Notes: generated from the sequence alone by a model not told the origin. Counted from the first letter of the stretch, positions 51,592-60,769 are shown. The stretch: DNA of 64,000 nt from Streptomyces prunicolor NBRC 13075 (GCF_000367365.1 NZ_BARF01000054.1:62001-126000); one strand, 5' to 3'. Program-made: numbers and translations.

Positions 51592-51762
51592 CCGCTGGCC
51601 GCCGACGAGAACTCCCACGCCAAAGGCCCACCCCTCAACCGACGGTGAACGCCGCGCGCGGAGCACACACCCACCCAACAACCACCGGCCGGCGGCCGCC
51701 GACGGCGAGAACCCCCACGGGAAACGTCCACTTCTCAGCGGACGGTGAACGGGCGGTGCGCG
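51592..51762. repeat. Imperfect direct repeat, two units of about 70 bases
   Basis: Units at about 51592-51661 and 51686-51762 share GGCCGCCGACG, GAGAAC-CCCAC and GACGGTGAACG followed by a GC run. They lie in the 290-base gene-free gap between the convergent HTH and priA genes. Confidence 0.55.
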
Positions 51763-51798
51763 GGTGGGAGACAAACCGAGGCCGAAGGCCGAGGTGAC

Positions 51799-53952
51799 TC
51801 ACCCGATATCCGGCGGATCAACACGCACCCGCACCACATCCCCCCCACCCCGAGCCATCCGAGCAGCCTGCGCAGCCTTCAGCGCCGCAGCCAACGCCCC
51901 CCCACTCCCCGGCCGCACCCGAATCAACGCCCGCACCCACTCCTCCCCGACAGGGGGATCCCCCACCCGCCGAGCCCGCCCCGCCGAAGCAACCGGCACC
52001 ACCATCGCAACCGGCCCCAACACCTCAGCATCCGGCGGCAGTTCAACAGCAGCGAGAAACTCCGCAACAGCCCCCGCCACCCCCGCCACCGCAGCCATCC
52101 GAGAAACCGGCGGAAACCCCAACTCCCCCCGCTCCGCAAGCTCCCGCACGGCATGCCCAACGGGATCCCACCGCACCAACGCCTGCACAGGCCGCAAGGT
52201 AGGTTCCGCAACCACGACCACAGTCCCCCCACCCCCCTGCGCCCGCACCAACGAACTCGCCGCGATCCATCGCCGCAACGCATCCTCCCCGGCCCGCAGA
52301 TCAGGCCGCCCGAGCATCGCCCACCCGTCCAGCAGCAACGCCGCCGCATACCCCCCGTCGGCAACCGGCTCGGCCCCCGGCGTACTCACGACCAACGCAG
52401 GCGTCCCCGGCACCGTGTCAAGCACCTGCTCCCTCCCGGACGTCCGCACCGGCACCGCAGGAAACGCCCGCCCCAACTCCTCCGCGGTCCGCCGCGCCCC
52501 CACGATCTGGGCCCGCAACCGGAACCCCCCGCACTCGGGACAGTGCCAGGAGTTCTCCTCGACCCCGCACCACCCGCACCGCAGCACACCGGCGTCCTGC
52601 CCCTCCAACGGCCCCGCACAGTGCCGACACCGCGCGGCAGCCCGACACTGCGCACAGGCCATCCGCGGCACATACCCCCGCCGAGGCACCTGCACCAGCA
52701 CGGGCCCGTGCTTCAACCCCTCCCGCACCGCCTGCCACGCCAACGTCGGCAACCGCGCGGCCCGAGCAGCCTCGTCCCGCGCCAAGTCCCCGTCCCCCAC
52801 GGTCCGTACAAGCGGCGCAGCCCCCCGCACCTGCTCGCGCGACGCGACCAACGGCCGCGCCCACCCGCTCTCCACCAGCTGCGCGGCCTCCACCGTGCAA
52901 CTCCAACTCCCCAACAAGAACCCGCACTTGTCCAAAGCGGCCCGCAGCAGCAACACATCCCGCGCATGCGGCTGCGGCGCGTGCGGCTCGCTGTGACTCC
53001 CGTCCCCGTCGTCCCAGATCGCGACAAGCCCCAGATCCTGAACGGGCGCGAACATCGCGGCCCGCGTCCCGACGACCGCGCGCACGGACCCCCGCCGCAC
53101 GGCCAGCCACTGCCGATACCGCTTCTCGGGCCCCGCATCGGCGGTGAGCAGCGCATGCCGCCCCTCCCCCAGCAGCGCGGTCAACGCGGCGTCGACCCGC
53201 CCGGCGGCCCGCCCGTCCGGTACGACGACGAGCGCCCCGCGCCCCGAGGCGAGCGTCGCGGCGACGGCCCGCGCGATCTCCTCGCTCCACTCCGGCCCCG
53301 GCAACGCGTTCCACACGGCCCGGGGCGCGCCCCCCGACGCGAGCGCCTCCAGGAACCCGGCCCCCCGCTCGTACCGCCCCCAGGACCCCACCTCGGGCAC
53401 CTCAGGCGGCGGCAACGGCGCCGGCGACGGCTTCTGCTCGGCCCGAGCACTACGCGGCGGCACGGCAAGCTGCAGCACATCGGCAAGGCTCCCGGCGTAC
53501 CGATCGGCAACGGCCCGAGCGAGCCCCAGCAACTCTTCACTCAGCACAGGCTCGGGCGACACGACCTGTGCCAGCGCGGCAAGCGGCCCGGAGTAATCCG
53601 ACTCGGCCAGCCGCTCGACAAGAAACCCGTCGATCAGCCCCCCGCCCTCACGCCGCCCGTCCCGCACCCGATGCCGCCCGGCCCCGAACCGCACCCGCAC
53701 CCGCACCCCGGGCTGCGCATCGGCGTCAAGTTCCTCGGGCACCGCATAGTCGAAGTACCGGTCAAGATGCAGCACCCCTTTGTCGACGAGTACCCGCGCA
53801 ACCGGCAACCGCCCGGCCAACGCGGCCCCCCGCCACGTCCGCGGCTTCGCCTTCGGCCCCTTCGCCTGCCGCACACTCTCCCGAATCAACGCAAGCTGCT
53901 CAGGCGGCGCACCCTCCGCACCGCCACCCCGTTCCCCGTTCTCGCTGCTCAC
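51799..53952 (-). CDS. priA: Primosomal protein N' with degenerate helicase motifs
   Basis: A PriA homologue of 717 residues, counting from the GTG at 53952; GTG 53976 or TTG 53982 would lengthen it slightly. The N-terminal DNA-binding part (VARVLVDKGVLHLDRYFDYA) and the zinc-binding cysteines (CAQCRAAARCRHC; LRCGWCGVEE; CPECGG) are kept. The Walker A GxTGSGKT is missing, and the DEEH box is altered to WDDGDGSH, so ATPase/helicase activity should be lost. Loss is known in actinobacterial PriA proteins. It may therefore act as a fork-binding or primosome scaffold. Confidence 0.88.
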   Translation of the reverse strand: MSSENGERGGGAEGAPPEQLALIRESVRQAKGPKAKPRTWRGAALAGRLPVARVLVDKGVLHLDRYFDYAVPEELDADAQPGVRVRVRFGAGRHRVRDGRREGGGLIDGFLVERLAESDYSGPLAALAQVVSPEPVLSEELLGLARAVADRYAGSLADVLQLAVPPRSARAEQKPSPAPLPPPEVPEVGSWGRYERGAGFLEALASGGAPRAVWNALPGPEWSEEIARAVAATLASGRGALVVVPDGRAAGRVDAALTALLGEGRHALLTADAGPEKRYRQWLAVRRGSVRAVVGTRAAMFAPVQDLGLVAIWDDGDGSHSEPHAPQPHARDVLLLRAALDKCGFLLGSWSCTVEAAQLVESGWARPLVASREQVRGAAPLVRTVGDGDLARDEAARAARLPTLAWQAVREGLKHGPVLVQVPRRGYVPRMACAQCRAAARCRHCAGPLEGQDAGVLRCGWCGVEENSWHCPECGGFRLRAQIVGARRTAEELGRAFPAVPVRTSGREQVLDTVPGTPALVVSTPGAEPVADGGYAAALLLDGWAMLGRPDLRAGEDALRRWIAASSLVRAQGGGGTVVVVAEPTLRPVQALVRWDPVGHAVRELAERGELGFPPVSRMAAVAGVAGAVAEFLAAVELPPDAEVLGPVAMVVPVASAGRARRVGDPPVGEEWVRALIRVRPGSGGALAAALKAAQAARMARGGGDVVRVRVDPPDIG

Positions 53953-54013
53953 CCTTGCATTCTTACCAAACGCCACTGACAACGGCCGCCGCCCGCCCTA
54001 CGCACTCGCCCCT

Positions 54014-54544
54014 CTAGCCCTCGGCGAGGACCCGAACAATGAGGTCCTCGGCGAAGGCCATGTCCTCGTCCGGGTCACTGTCGCGGAACCGCCCCCCGGC
54101 CTCCGAGGCGGCGAACCCGAGCATGAACGTGGACAACAGCCGCTCGGCCCGCGGAATCCGCTCCTCCTGAAGACCGGCGGCGCGCAGCGCACCGTAGACC
54201 GCGTTCCGAGGCCCGACGGCCTCCGGCGTGACCGCAGGACGCTGGAAGAGCAGCAGAAACAGATCGGGGTGGCGTCGGGCCGTGGCCCTCATACTGCGGC
54301 CGAGCAGACGCAGTTGCTCCCGCCAGCCCAGCCCAGGCCCGGGCACCTCGATCTCCAGCAACAGCCGCTCCACGAGGCCGTCGAGGAGCCCCTGCTTGTC
54401 GCCGACATGGCGGTAGAGCGTCATCGGGTTCACGTCGAGTTCCTGCGCGACGGCCCGCATCGTTACGGCCGACAGCCCCTTCCGGGTCGCCAACTCCCAT
54501 GTCACATCCAGCACTTGATCACGACTGATCCGCCGTGGCGTCAC
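54014..54544 (-). CDS. TetR-family regulator
   Basis: A 176-residue repressor. The TetR HTH (LATRKGLSAVTMRAVAQELD, then VNPMTLYRHVGDKQGLLDGL) is at residues 18-57, and a helical ligand domain follows. The GTG at 54544 has GGAGGA six bases upstream; the longer open frame would cross the operator. It is divergent from an ABC exporter pair and very likely represses it. Confidence 0.9.
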   Translation of the reverse strand: MTPRRISRDQVLDVTWELATRKGLSAVTMRAVAQELDVNPMTLYRHVGDKQGLLDGLVERLLLEIEVPGPGLGWREQLRLLGRSMRATARRHPDLFLLLFQRPAVTPEAVGPRNAVYGALRAAGLQEERIPRAERLLSTFMLGFAASEAGGRFRDSDPDEDMAFAEDLIVRVLAEG

Positions 54545-54564
54545 TTGACATCCTCCTCCGAAGC

Positions 54565-54585
54565 TACGTATACACAGTATACGTA
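54565..54585. promoter_or_regulatory. TetR operator in the divergent promoter
   Basis: TACGTATAC-ACA-GTATACGTA is a perfect palindrome with 9-base arms, and ACGTATACGT (54581-54590) extends it on one side as a second, overlapping palindrome. The pair lies between the TetR start (54544) and the ATPase start (54625), covering both promoters. Confidence 0.8.
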
Positions 54586-54624
54586 TACGTTGTATATATC
54601 GACGGAATCGAGGGAACGGCAACC

Positions 54625-55539
54625 ATGCTGACCGTCACCGGCCTGCGCAAACGATGGGGCCCCGTCCAGGCCCTCGACGGCTTCGACCTCCACATCGACC
54701 CCGGCGAGATCTGCGGCCTGATCGGCCACAACGGCGCCGGCAAAACCACCTTCGCCCGCACGGTCACCGGCCTGGAGCACCCCGACGCGGGCACGATCCT
54801 CGTAGCCGGAGTGAACCTCGCCACGGCCCCACGCTCCGCCCGCACCCTGATCGGCCTGGCCCCCCAGGAACTGGCCCTCTACCCCACCGCCACACTCCGC
54901 CAGAACCTGCGCCTCTACGGCGGCCTCGCCGGCCTGCGCCGATCCGAACTGCGCACCGAACTGGCCGCCGTAGCAGAGGAGTTGCTCCTCACCGACGTAC
55001 TCGACCGCCCCATCTCAACACTCTCCGGCGGCCAACAGCGCCGTGCCCAGGCGGCCACGGTCCTCCTCCCCCGCCCCCGCGTCCTGCTGCTCGACGAACC
55101 CACCATCGGCGCCGACCCCACCACCCGCGAAGCGCTCCTACGACTCGTCAGGACCCGCGCCGACGAAGGCGTCGCCATCTGCTACACCACGCACTACCTA
55201 CCGGAGTTGGAGCACCTGGACGCCACGCTCGCGGTCGCCGCGTCCGGCCGCGTGATCGCCCGCGGCAACCGCGCCGACCTCCTGAACGGCCTGCCCGGCG
55301 AGATCACCGTGACATTCAACGGCCCTGCACCCGGGCACCTGACACAGCCCTCGACCGCCCCCGACGAACTGCGTTTCAGCACCACGGCCCCGGCACAGGC
55401 ACTGGCCCGTTTCCTCCACGACCTGGGCCCCGACACCACCCGAGTCCGCTCGGCCACGATCCGCGAACCCTCACTGGACGACCTCTACCGCAGCCTGGCC
55501 ACGCGCCAACTCCCCACGGAGACCCCCGATGCGGCCTGA
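54625..55539 (+). CDS. ABC exporter ATP-binding protein
   Basis: A 304-residue ATPase of the drug/antibiotic-export (DrrA/CcmA-like) type. Walker A GLIGHNGAGKTTFART, signature LSGGQQRRAQAATVLL, Walker B RVLLLDEPTIGADP and the H-loop CYTTHYLPEL are intact. A C-terminal 90-residue domain (ITVTFNGPAPGHL...) is typical of exporters. The ATG at 54625 follows GAGGGAA. The partner permease overlaps its end by 11 bases. Confidence 0.92.
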   Translation: MLTVTGLRKRWGPVQALDGFDLHIDPGEICGLIGHNGAGKTTFARTVTGLEHPDAGTILVAGVNLATAPRSARTLIGLAPQELALYPTATLRQNLRLYGGLAGLRRSELRTELAAVAEELLLTDVLDRPISTLSGGQQRRAQAATVLLPRPRVLLLDEPTIGADPTTREALLRLVRTRADEGVAICYTTHYLPELEHLDATLAVAASGRVIARGNRADLLNGLPGEITVTFNGPAPGHLTQPSTAPDELRFSTTAPAQALARFLHDLGPDTTRVRSATIREPSLDDLYRSLATRQLPTETPDAA

Positions 55540-56281
55540 ACTCACGTCGCCCACGGCCCGCCGCACCTGGGTCATGACCCGCCACACCCTGGTCCTCCTG
55601 GTCCGGGACCCGGGAACCCCACTCGCCTACACCGTCATGTCCCTGGTGCTGCTGAGCGTGCTCCACCCGGTGTACGACCGCCTGGCCACCCCCGGCACAC
55701 CGGGCATCGTGCAGGCCGCTCCGGGCATCGCGGTGATGTTCACCCTGCTCGCCCTGGACGTGGCCGGCCAACTCCTGCTCTCCGAACGCACCTGGCACAC
55801 CTGGGACCGCCTGCGCTCCGGCCCGGCGTCCCCGTCGACGATCCTGGCCGGCAAGGCCCTCCCGTTGGTCACGCTGTTCCTGGCCCAGCAGACCGTACTG
55901 TTCCTCTTCGCCGCCACGGCCTTCGGTTTCCCCCTCACCGCCGGCACCTGGCGAGTCCCCCTACTGGCCCTCCTCTGGGCGGCCTGCGTCACCTCCTGCG
56001 GCCTCGCCCTCGGCGTCCACGCCCGCACCCAGGGCCAGTTGGCCGCCGCCTCCGACATAGGCGCCCTCACGATCACCTGCCTCAGCGGCTGCCTGGTCCC
56101 CCTCACCGTCCTCCCCCACTGGGTCTCCACGGTGGCCCCCGCGACCCCGGGCTACTGGGCCCTCCACGGCTTCCAGGCAGCGGTCACCGGCGACACCCGC
56201 GCCTACGCGCACTCGGCGGCGGTCATCGCAGCCATCACAGCGACGGCACTCGTCGTCTCGGCCCGGGGTATCCGCCGCTGA
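55529..56281 (+). CDS. ABC-2 type exporter permease
   Basis: A 250-residue membrane protein with six hydrophobic helices (LAYTVMSLVLLSVLHPVYDR, AVMFTLLALDVAGQLLL, LVTLFLAQQTVLFLFAATAF and others) and the ABC-2 central motif LLLSERTWHTWDRLRSGPAS. It forms a one-plus-one exporter with the preceding ATPase. The substrate is unknown; small hydrophobic drugs are usual for TetR-controlled pairs. Confidence 0.9.
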   Translation: MRPELTSPTARRTWVMTRHTLVLLVRDPGTPLAYTVMSLVLLSVLHPVYDRLATPGTPGIVQAAPGIAVMFTLLALDVAGQLLLSERTWHTWDRLRSGPASPSTILAGKALPLVTLFLAQQTVLFLFAATAFGFPLTAGTWRVPLLALLWAACVTSCGLALGVHARTQGQLAAASDIGALTITCLSGCLVPLTVLPHWVSTVAPATPGYWALHGFQAAVTGDTRAYAHSAAVIAAITATALVVSARGIRR

Positions 56282-56298
56282 TCTCGGCCGGAAAACAC

Positions 56299-56333
56299 CG
56301 AGGCCCGGCTCCCCCAAGGGAAACCGGGCCTCG
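56299..56333. terminator. Bidirectional terminator between ABC permease and metK
   Basis: CGAGGCCCGG and CCGGGCCTCG form a perfect 10-base stem around 15 bases, of which CCC and GGG can pair again. It lies between convergent genes. Confidence 0.85.
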
Positions 56334-56369
56334 TAGAGCCTGAAGACAGCGCAGGAACTAGCGCAGGAA

Positions 56370-57593
56370 CTACAGTCCCGCGGCCTTCCGCAGCGCGTCC
56401 ACGCGGTCGGTGCGCTCCCACGTGAAGTCGGGGATCTCACGGCCGAAGTGACCGTACGCCGCGGTCTGGGCGTAGATCGGGCGCAGCAGGTCGAGGTCGC
56501 GGATGATGGCGGCCGGACGCAGGTCGAAGACCTCGTCGATCGCCTTCTCGATCCGGTCCGTGTCGACCTTGGCCGTGCCGAACGTCTCGACGAACAGGCC
56601 CACCGGCTCGGCCTTGCCGATCGCGTACGCGACCTGGACCTCGCAGCGCGAGGCGAGGCCCGCGGCCACGACGTTCTTCGCTACCCAGCGCATCGCGTAG
56701 GCGGCGGAGCGGTCCACCTTGGACGGGTCCTTGCCCGAGAAGGCGCCGCCGCCGTGACGGGCCATGCCGCCGTACGTGTCGATGATGATCTTGCGGCCGG
56801 TCAGGCCGGCGTCGCCCATGGGGCCGCCGATCTCGAAGCGGCCGGTCGGGTTGACCAGGAGGCGGTAGTTCTCCGTGTCGAGCTTGATGCCGTCTTCCAG
56901 GAGCGCCTTCAGCTCGGCCTCGACCACGAACTCGCGGATGTCGGGGGCGAGCAGCGACTCCAGGTCGATGTCCGACGCGTGCTGCGAGGAGACGACGACC
57001 GTGTCGAGACGGACGGCCTTGTCGCCGTCGTACTCGATGGTGACCTGGGTCTTGCCGTCGGGGCGCAGGTACGGGATCGTCCCGTTCTTGCGGACCTCCG
57101 AGAGGCGCTTCGCGAGGCGGTGCGCCAGGAAGATCGGGAGCGGCATCAGCGTCGGCGTCTCGTCCGTCGCGTAGCCGAACATCAGGCCCTGGTCGCCCGC
57201 GCCCTGCTTGTCGAGCTCGTCCCCTTCTTCACCTGCGGCGGAACCCTCGACCCGCTTCTCGTACGCCGTGTCGACACCCTGCGCGATGTCCGGGGACTGC
57301 GCGCCGATCGACACCGACACACCGCAGGAGGCGCCGTCGAAGCCCTTCTTCGAGGAGTCGTAGCCGATCTCCAGGATCTTGTCGCGGACGAGCTGCGCGA
57401 TGGGCGCGTAGGTCTTGGTGGTGACCTCGCCGGCCACGTGCACCAGGCCGGTCGTGATCAGCGTCTCGACGGCGACCCGGGAGGTCGGGTCCTCCGCCAG
57501 AAGCGCGTCGAGAATGGTGTCGCTGATCTGGTCAGCGATCTTGTCGGGGTGACCTTCGGTCACGGACTCCGAGGTGAACAGACGACGGGACAC
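56370..57593 (-). CDS. metK: S-adenosylmethionine synthase
   Basis: Makes SAM from methionine and ATP. The 407-residue protein has all signatures: SESVTEGHPDKIADQISD near the N-terminus, GAGDQGLMFGYATDE, KTQVTIEYDGDKAV and GGGAFSGKDPSKVDRSAAYA. The GTG at 57593 (VSRRLFTSE) follows GGGAG; the longer open frame is not used. The 250 bases upstream, to the coaBC stop, carry no riboswitch that I can recognise. Confidence 0.97.
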   Translation of the reverse strand: MSRRLFTSESVTEGHPDKIADQISDTILDALLAEDPTSRVAVETLITTGLVHVAGEVTTKTYAPIAQLVRDKILEIGYDSSKKGFDGASCGVSVSIGAQSPDIAQGVDTAYEKRVEGSAAGEEGDELDKQGAGDQGLMFGYATDETPTLMPLPIFLAHRLAKRLSEVRKNGTIPYLRPDGKTQVTIEYDGDKAVRLDTVVVSSQHASDIDLESLLAPDIREFVVEAELKALLEDGIKLDTENYRLLVNPTGRFEIGGPMGDAGLTGRKIIIDTYGGMARHGGGAFSGKDPSKVDRSAAYAMRWVAKNVVAAGLASRCEVQVAYAIGKAEPVGLFVETFGTAKVDTDRIEKAIDEVFDLRPAAIIRDLDLLRPIYAQTAAYGHFGREIPDFTWERTDRVDALRKAAGL

Positions 57594-57843
57594 AACGCTC
57601 CCTGAGGTTGCAGCGGCTGCTGGCTGATCATTGGCGGACGGGACGGGAGCTGCGCCCGACGTCGTCCGAGAACAGTTTATCGGTCGCGGTCGACAGACGG
57701 TCCCCCTGTCTCGTCTCTCGGGAAACGCTGTGACCTGCGGCACGCGCATTTTGCCGAATGCCGAGTGCCGTTGGCCAGAGCCGCCACGCACCAATGTCAG
57801 GTTTCGGCGAACTGACAGACGGCTGACAGATGGCTGAAACACA

Positions 57844-59046
57844 TCAGGCGAGACGCTGCGCCACCAGGTCCCATACGGTCTCGGCCAGCGCTTCCTTCGG
57901 TCCGTACGGAACGGCGGTCTCGCTGCCGTCGGCGCCCAGCACAACCGCCTCGTTCTCCTCGGAACCGAACGTCTTGCGCTCCCCCACCTCGTTCACCACC
58001 AGCAGGTCGCACCCCTTGCGTGCCAGTTTGGTACGGCCGTTGGCGAGGACGTCGTCCGTCTCGGCGGCGAACCCGACGACCACCTGTCCGGGACGGGCCC
58101 GCTCGGCGGAGATCTCCGCGAGGATGTCCGGATTCCGTACCAGGACGATCGGGTCGGGTTCCTTGCCGTCCTTCTTTTTGATCTTCCCGGACGCGTACTC
58201 CGCCGGTCGGAAGTCGGCGACCGCCGCCGCCATGACGACGGCATCCGCGTCCGCGGCGGCCTTCAGCACCGCTTCCCGCAGCTGTACGGCGGTCCCGACC
58301 GGGACGACGTCCACGCCCGCCGGGTCCGGCAGTCCCGTGTTCGCGGCGATCAGCGTGACCCGGGCGCCCCGGGCTGCGGCCGTGCGCGCGAGGGCGTAAC
58401 CCTGCTTGCCGGAGGAGCGGTTGCCGAGGAAGCGGACCGGGTCGAGGGGCTCGCGGGTGCCGCCGCCGCTGACGACGACGTGCCGGCCCTTGAGGTCGGG
58501 CTCGGTGACGCCCCGCGCGAGCACCCGGCGGCAGACCTCGAAGATCTCGGTGGGGTCGGGCAGCCGGCCCTTGCCGGTGTCGACGCCGGTCAGCCGGCCG
58601 ACGGCCGGTTCGATCACCACAGCACCCCGGCGGCGCAGCGTCGCCACGTTCTCCTGGGTGGCCGGGTGTTCCCACATCTCCGTGTGCATGGCGGGCGCGA
58701 AGACGACCGGACAGCGGGCGGTGAGAAGGGTGTTGGTGAGGAGGTCGTCGGCCAGGCCGTGCGCCGCCTTCGCCAGCATGTCCGTCGTCGCCGGTGCCAC
58801 GATCACCAGGTCGGCGCTCTGTCCGATGCGCACATGCGGGACCTCGTGGACGTCGTCCCACACCTCGGTCGAGACGGGGTGCCCGGAGAGCGCGGACCAG
58901 GTGGCCGCGCCGACGAAGTGCAGGGCGGAGGCGGTGGGGACGACGCGGACGTCGTGGCCCGACTCCGTCAGTCTGCGCAGCAGTTCGCACGCCTTGTACG
59001 CGGCGATGCCTCCGCTGACCCCCAGAACGACCTTGGGCTTGTCCAC
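57844..59046 (-). CDS. coaBC: Phosphopantothenoylcysteine decarboxylase / phosphopantothenate-cysteine ligase
   Basis: A bifunctional coenzyme A biosynthesis enzyme of 400 residues. The N-terminal FMN-binding CoaC half has VVLGVSGGIAAYKACELLRR, VIVAPATTDMLAKAAHGLAD and the catalytic-region VVFAPAMHTEMW. The CoaB half begins about residue 185 (VVVSGGGTREPLDPVRFLGN, SSGKQGYALA, VVGFAAETDD). The GTG at 59046 is behind GGGGAGAG. The order sIHF-gmk-rpoZ-coaBC-metK-priA is conserved in actinomycetes. Confidence 0.96.
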   Translation of the reverse strand: MDKPKVVLGVSGGIAAYKACELLRRLTESGHDVRVVPTASALHFVGAATWSALSGHPVSTEVWDDVHEVPHVRIGQSADLVIVAPATTDMLAKAAHGLADDLLTNTLLTARCPVVFAPAMHTEMWEHPATQENVATLRRRGAVVIEPAVGRLTGVDTGKGRLPDPTEIFEVCRRVLARGVTEPDLKGRHVVVSGGGTREPLDPVRFLGNRSSGKQGYALARTAAARGARVTLIAANTGLPDPAGVDVVPVGTAVQLREAVLKAAADADAVVMAAAVADFRPAEYASGKIKKKDGKEPDPIVLVRNPDILAEISAERARPGQVVVGFAAETDDVLANGRTKLARKGCDLLVVNEVGERKTFGSEENEAVVLGADGSETAVPYGPKEALAETVWDLVAQRLA

Positions 59047-59109
59047 CGTCTCTCCCCGAACTCGGAAACGTGCGTGCGACTCGTGCGACCTGTACGACTC
59101 CATGACACA

Positions 59110-59142
59110 CCACAGGCCCGACAGTCGCTGCCGGGCCTGTGG
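59110..59142. terminator. Terminator between rpoZ and coaBC
   Basis: CCACAGGCCCG and CGGGCCTGTGG form an 11-base perfect stem with an 11-base loop, 17 bases after the rpoZ stop. It probably limits read-through into coaBC. Confidence 0.8.
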
Positions 59143-59158
59143 ATAAAGCTGCTGCGGC

Positions 59159-59431
59159 TCAGGTCGCGGGGCCCTCGACGGCCTCGGAGGTGAGCAGACC
59201 CGCGTTGATCTCGCGCAGGGCGATGGAGAGCGGCTTCTCGTGGACGTGGGTGTCGACGAGCGGACCGACGTACTCGAGCAGGCCCTCGCCGAGCTGCGAG
59301 TAGTACGCGTTGATCTGACGGGCACGCTTGGCGGCGTAGATCACGAGGCTGTACTTCGAGTCCGTGGCCTCGAGGAGCTCGTCGATCGGAGGGTTGATGA
59401 TGCCCTCGGGAGCGGTGATGGAAGAGGACAC
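59159..59431 (-). CDS. rpoZ: RNA polymerase omega subunit
   Basis: A 90-residue omega chain that supports assembly of beta prime. IINPPIDELLEATDSKYSLV and IYAAKRARQINAYYSQL are the family core. The GTG at 59431 follows GGAAGG; the open frame further upstream is not used. It lies 40 bases behind gmk. Confidence 0.96.
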   Translation of the reverse strand: MSSSITAPEGIINPPIDELLEATDSKYSLVIYAAKRARQINAYYSQLGEGLLEYVGPLVDTHVHEKPLSIALREINAGLLTSEAVEGPAT

Positions 59432-59471
59432 GCTCTGCCTTCCGAAAGATGGGATGAGATCGGAAAAACGA

Positions 59472-60065
59472 TCACACAACTTCCATCAAGGCTAGCAGCT
59501 CGCGCGCTACGTCCTCGACGGAGGTGTTGACCAGGGTCGCGTCGAACTCGGGCTCCGCCGCGAGCTCGATCTTGGCCGCCTCCAAGCGGCGCTCGATCAC
59601 CTCGGGCGGCTCGGTGCCCCGTCCGGTGAGCCTGCGCACCAGCTCCTCCCAGGAGGGAGGAGCCAGGAACACCGAGTGCGCCTCGGACATGGACTCGCGG
59701 ACCTGCCGGGCGCCCTGGAGATCAATCTCCAGGAGGACCGGTACGCCGGACTCCAGGTGCTCGAGTACGGCGGTACGCGGCGTGCCGTAGCGGTTGCCCG
59801 CGAATTCGGCCCACTCCAGAAGCTCGCCGTTGGCGATCAGCTTGTCCATCTCCTCGTCGGAGACGAAGAAGTAGTGGACGCCGTGCTTCTCGCCGGGGCG
59901 GGGCCTGCGGGTCGTCGCCGACACCGAGAGCCACACCTCGGGGTGTTCCTTGCGCATATGGGCGACGACCGTGCTCTTGCCGACCCCAGAGGGGCCGGAG
60001 AGCACGGTCAGCCGCGGACGTACGTCCGGGGGCTCGGGGGTCGTCCCCCGGAATGTTGCAGCCAT
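59472..60065 (-). CDS. gmk: Guanylate kinase
   Basis: Phosphorylates GMP to GDP. The 197-residue protein has the P-loop LSGPSGVGKSTVVAHM, GMP-binding SVSATTRRPRPGE and YFFVSDEEMDKLIANGELLE, and the lid EEPPEVIERRL-type segment (TEPPEVIERRLEAAK). Start ATG at 60065, 59 bases behind the sIHF stop. Confidence 0.97.
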   Translation of the reverse strand: MAATFRGTTPEPPDVRPRLTVLSGPSGVGKSTVVAHMRKEHPEVWLSVSATTRRPRPGEKHGVHYFFVSDEEMDKLIANGELLEWAEFAGNRYGTPRTAVLEHLESGVPVLLEIDLQGARQVRESMSEAHSVFLAPPSWEELVRRLTGRGTEPPEVIERRLEAAKIELAAEPEFDATLVNTSVEDVARELLALMEVV

Positions 60066-60124
60066 GCAGCGATTATTCCAGCAATCCCGGTGTGCCCGGG
60101 ACTCCCGGTCCGGAGTATCCGGAC

Positions 60125-60448
60125 TCAGGAACCAGTGCTGCCGAACTCACGCTCCAGGGAGGCGATCTGGTTGGAACCAAGGCCACGGACACGGCGGCTC
60201 TCGGAGATACCGAGTCGCTCCATGATCTGCTTGGCGCGGACCTTGCCCACGCCGGGCAGAGACTCAAGCAGGGCGGAGACCTTCATCTTGCCGATGACGT
60301 CGTTCTCCTGGCCCTGCTTGATGACGTCATGCAGGGAGGCGCCGGAGTGCTTGAGTCGATTCTTGACCTCGGCCCGCTCCCGGCGAGCCGCGGCGGCCTT
60401 TTCGAGCGCGGCTGCGCGCTGTTCAGGGGTAAGGGGCGGAAGAGCCAC
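60125..60448 (-). CDS. sihf: Streptomycete integration host factor
   Basis: A 107-residue nucleoid-associated protein unrelated to E. coli IHF. The N-terminal basic helix (ALPPLTPEQRAAALEKAAAA) and the helix-two-turn-helix (LLESLPGVGKVRAKQIMERL) match mIHF/sIHF. It bends DNA and influences topology, sporulation and antibiotic production. The GTG at 60448, behind GAGGTGA, gives exactly the 107 residues of the known S. coelicolor protein. Confidence 0.94.
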   Translation of the reverse strand: MALPPLTPEQRAAALEKAAAARRERAEVKNRLKHSGASLHDVIKQGQENDVIGKMKVSALLESLPGVGKVRAKQIMERLGISESRRVRGLGSNQIASLEREFGSTGS

Positions 60449-60769
60449 GCCTACGTCACCTCGGATGTCGAACTGTCGGATACGGACCGGTGAGGAACCT
60501 AGTCGCCCCACACCTGGGGAGCTACGAGCAACACGCTTGCCCGTTGTCCCCCACTACCTAAAGGGTGTGGGGGTACCCCCACTGCTCGGAGACTAGCGGC
60601 CAGGGACGCCAGAGTCAGCGAGAACAGAGGAAAAGTCCTGGTCAGCCTGCGCCAGGCCGGACATTCCAGACATAATGCCCCTGATTTGAGGATGTATTCA
60701 GACTCAAGTCGCTCCGGAGTCGCTCGTCGAGCCACTCATCGGAGGACTCGATCGACCCGTTCGAACACC
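60449..60769. promoter_or_regulatory. sIHF upstream region with a 16-base palindrome
   Basis: No gene is seen. GTGGGGGTACCCCCAC at 60567-60582 is a perfect palindrome, and CCCCCACTA at 60548 can pair with its left arm as an alternative fold. It may act as terminator for pyrF or as a regulator of sIHF expression. Confidence 0.5.

Noticed and set aside
51745..53979. A 744-residue open frame on the plus strand opposite priA
   Set aside because: It is Pro/Arg/His-rich with no domain and mirrors a convincing priA gene; long antisense frames are a normal effect of high GC at third positions.
57594..57843. Possible SAM riboswitch upstream of metK
   Set aside because: None of the conserved SAM-I or SAM-II core blocks could be recognised on the minus strand.
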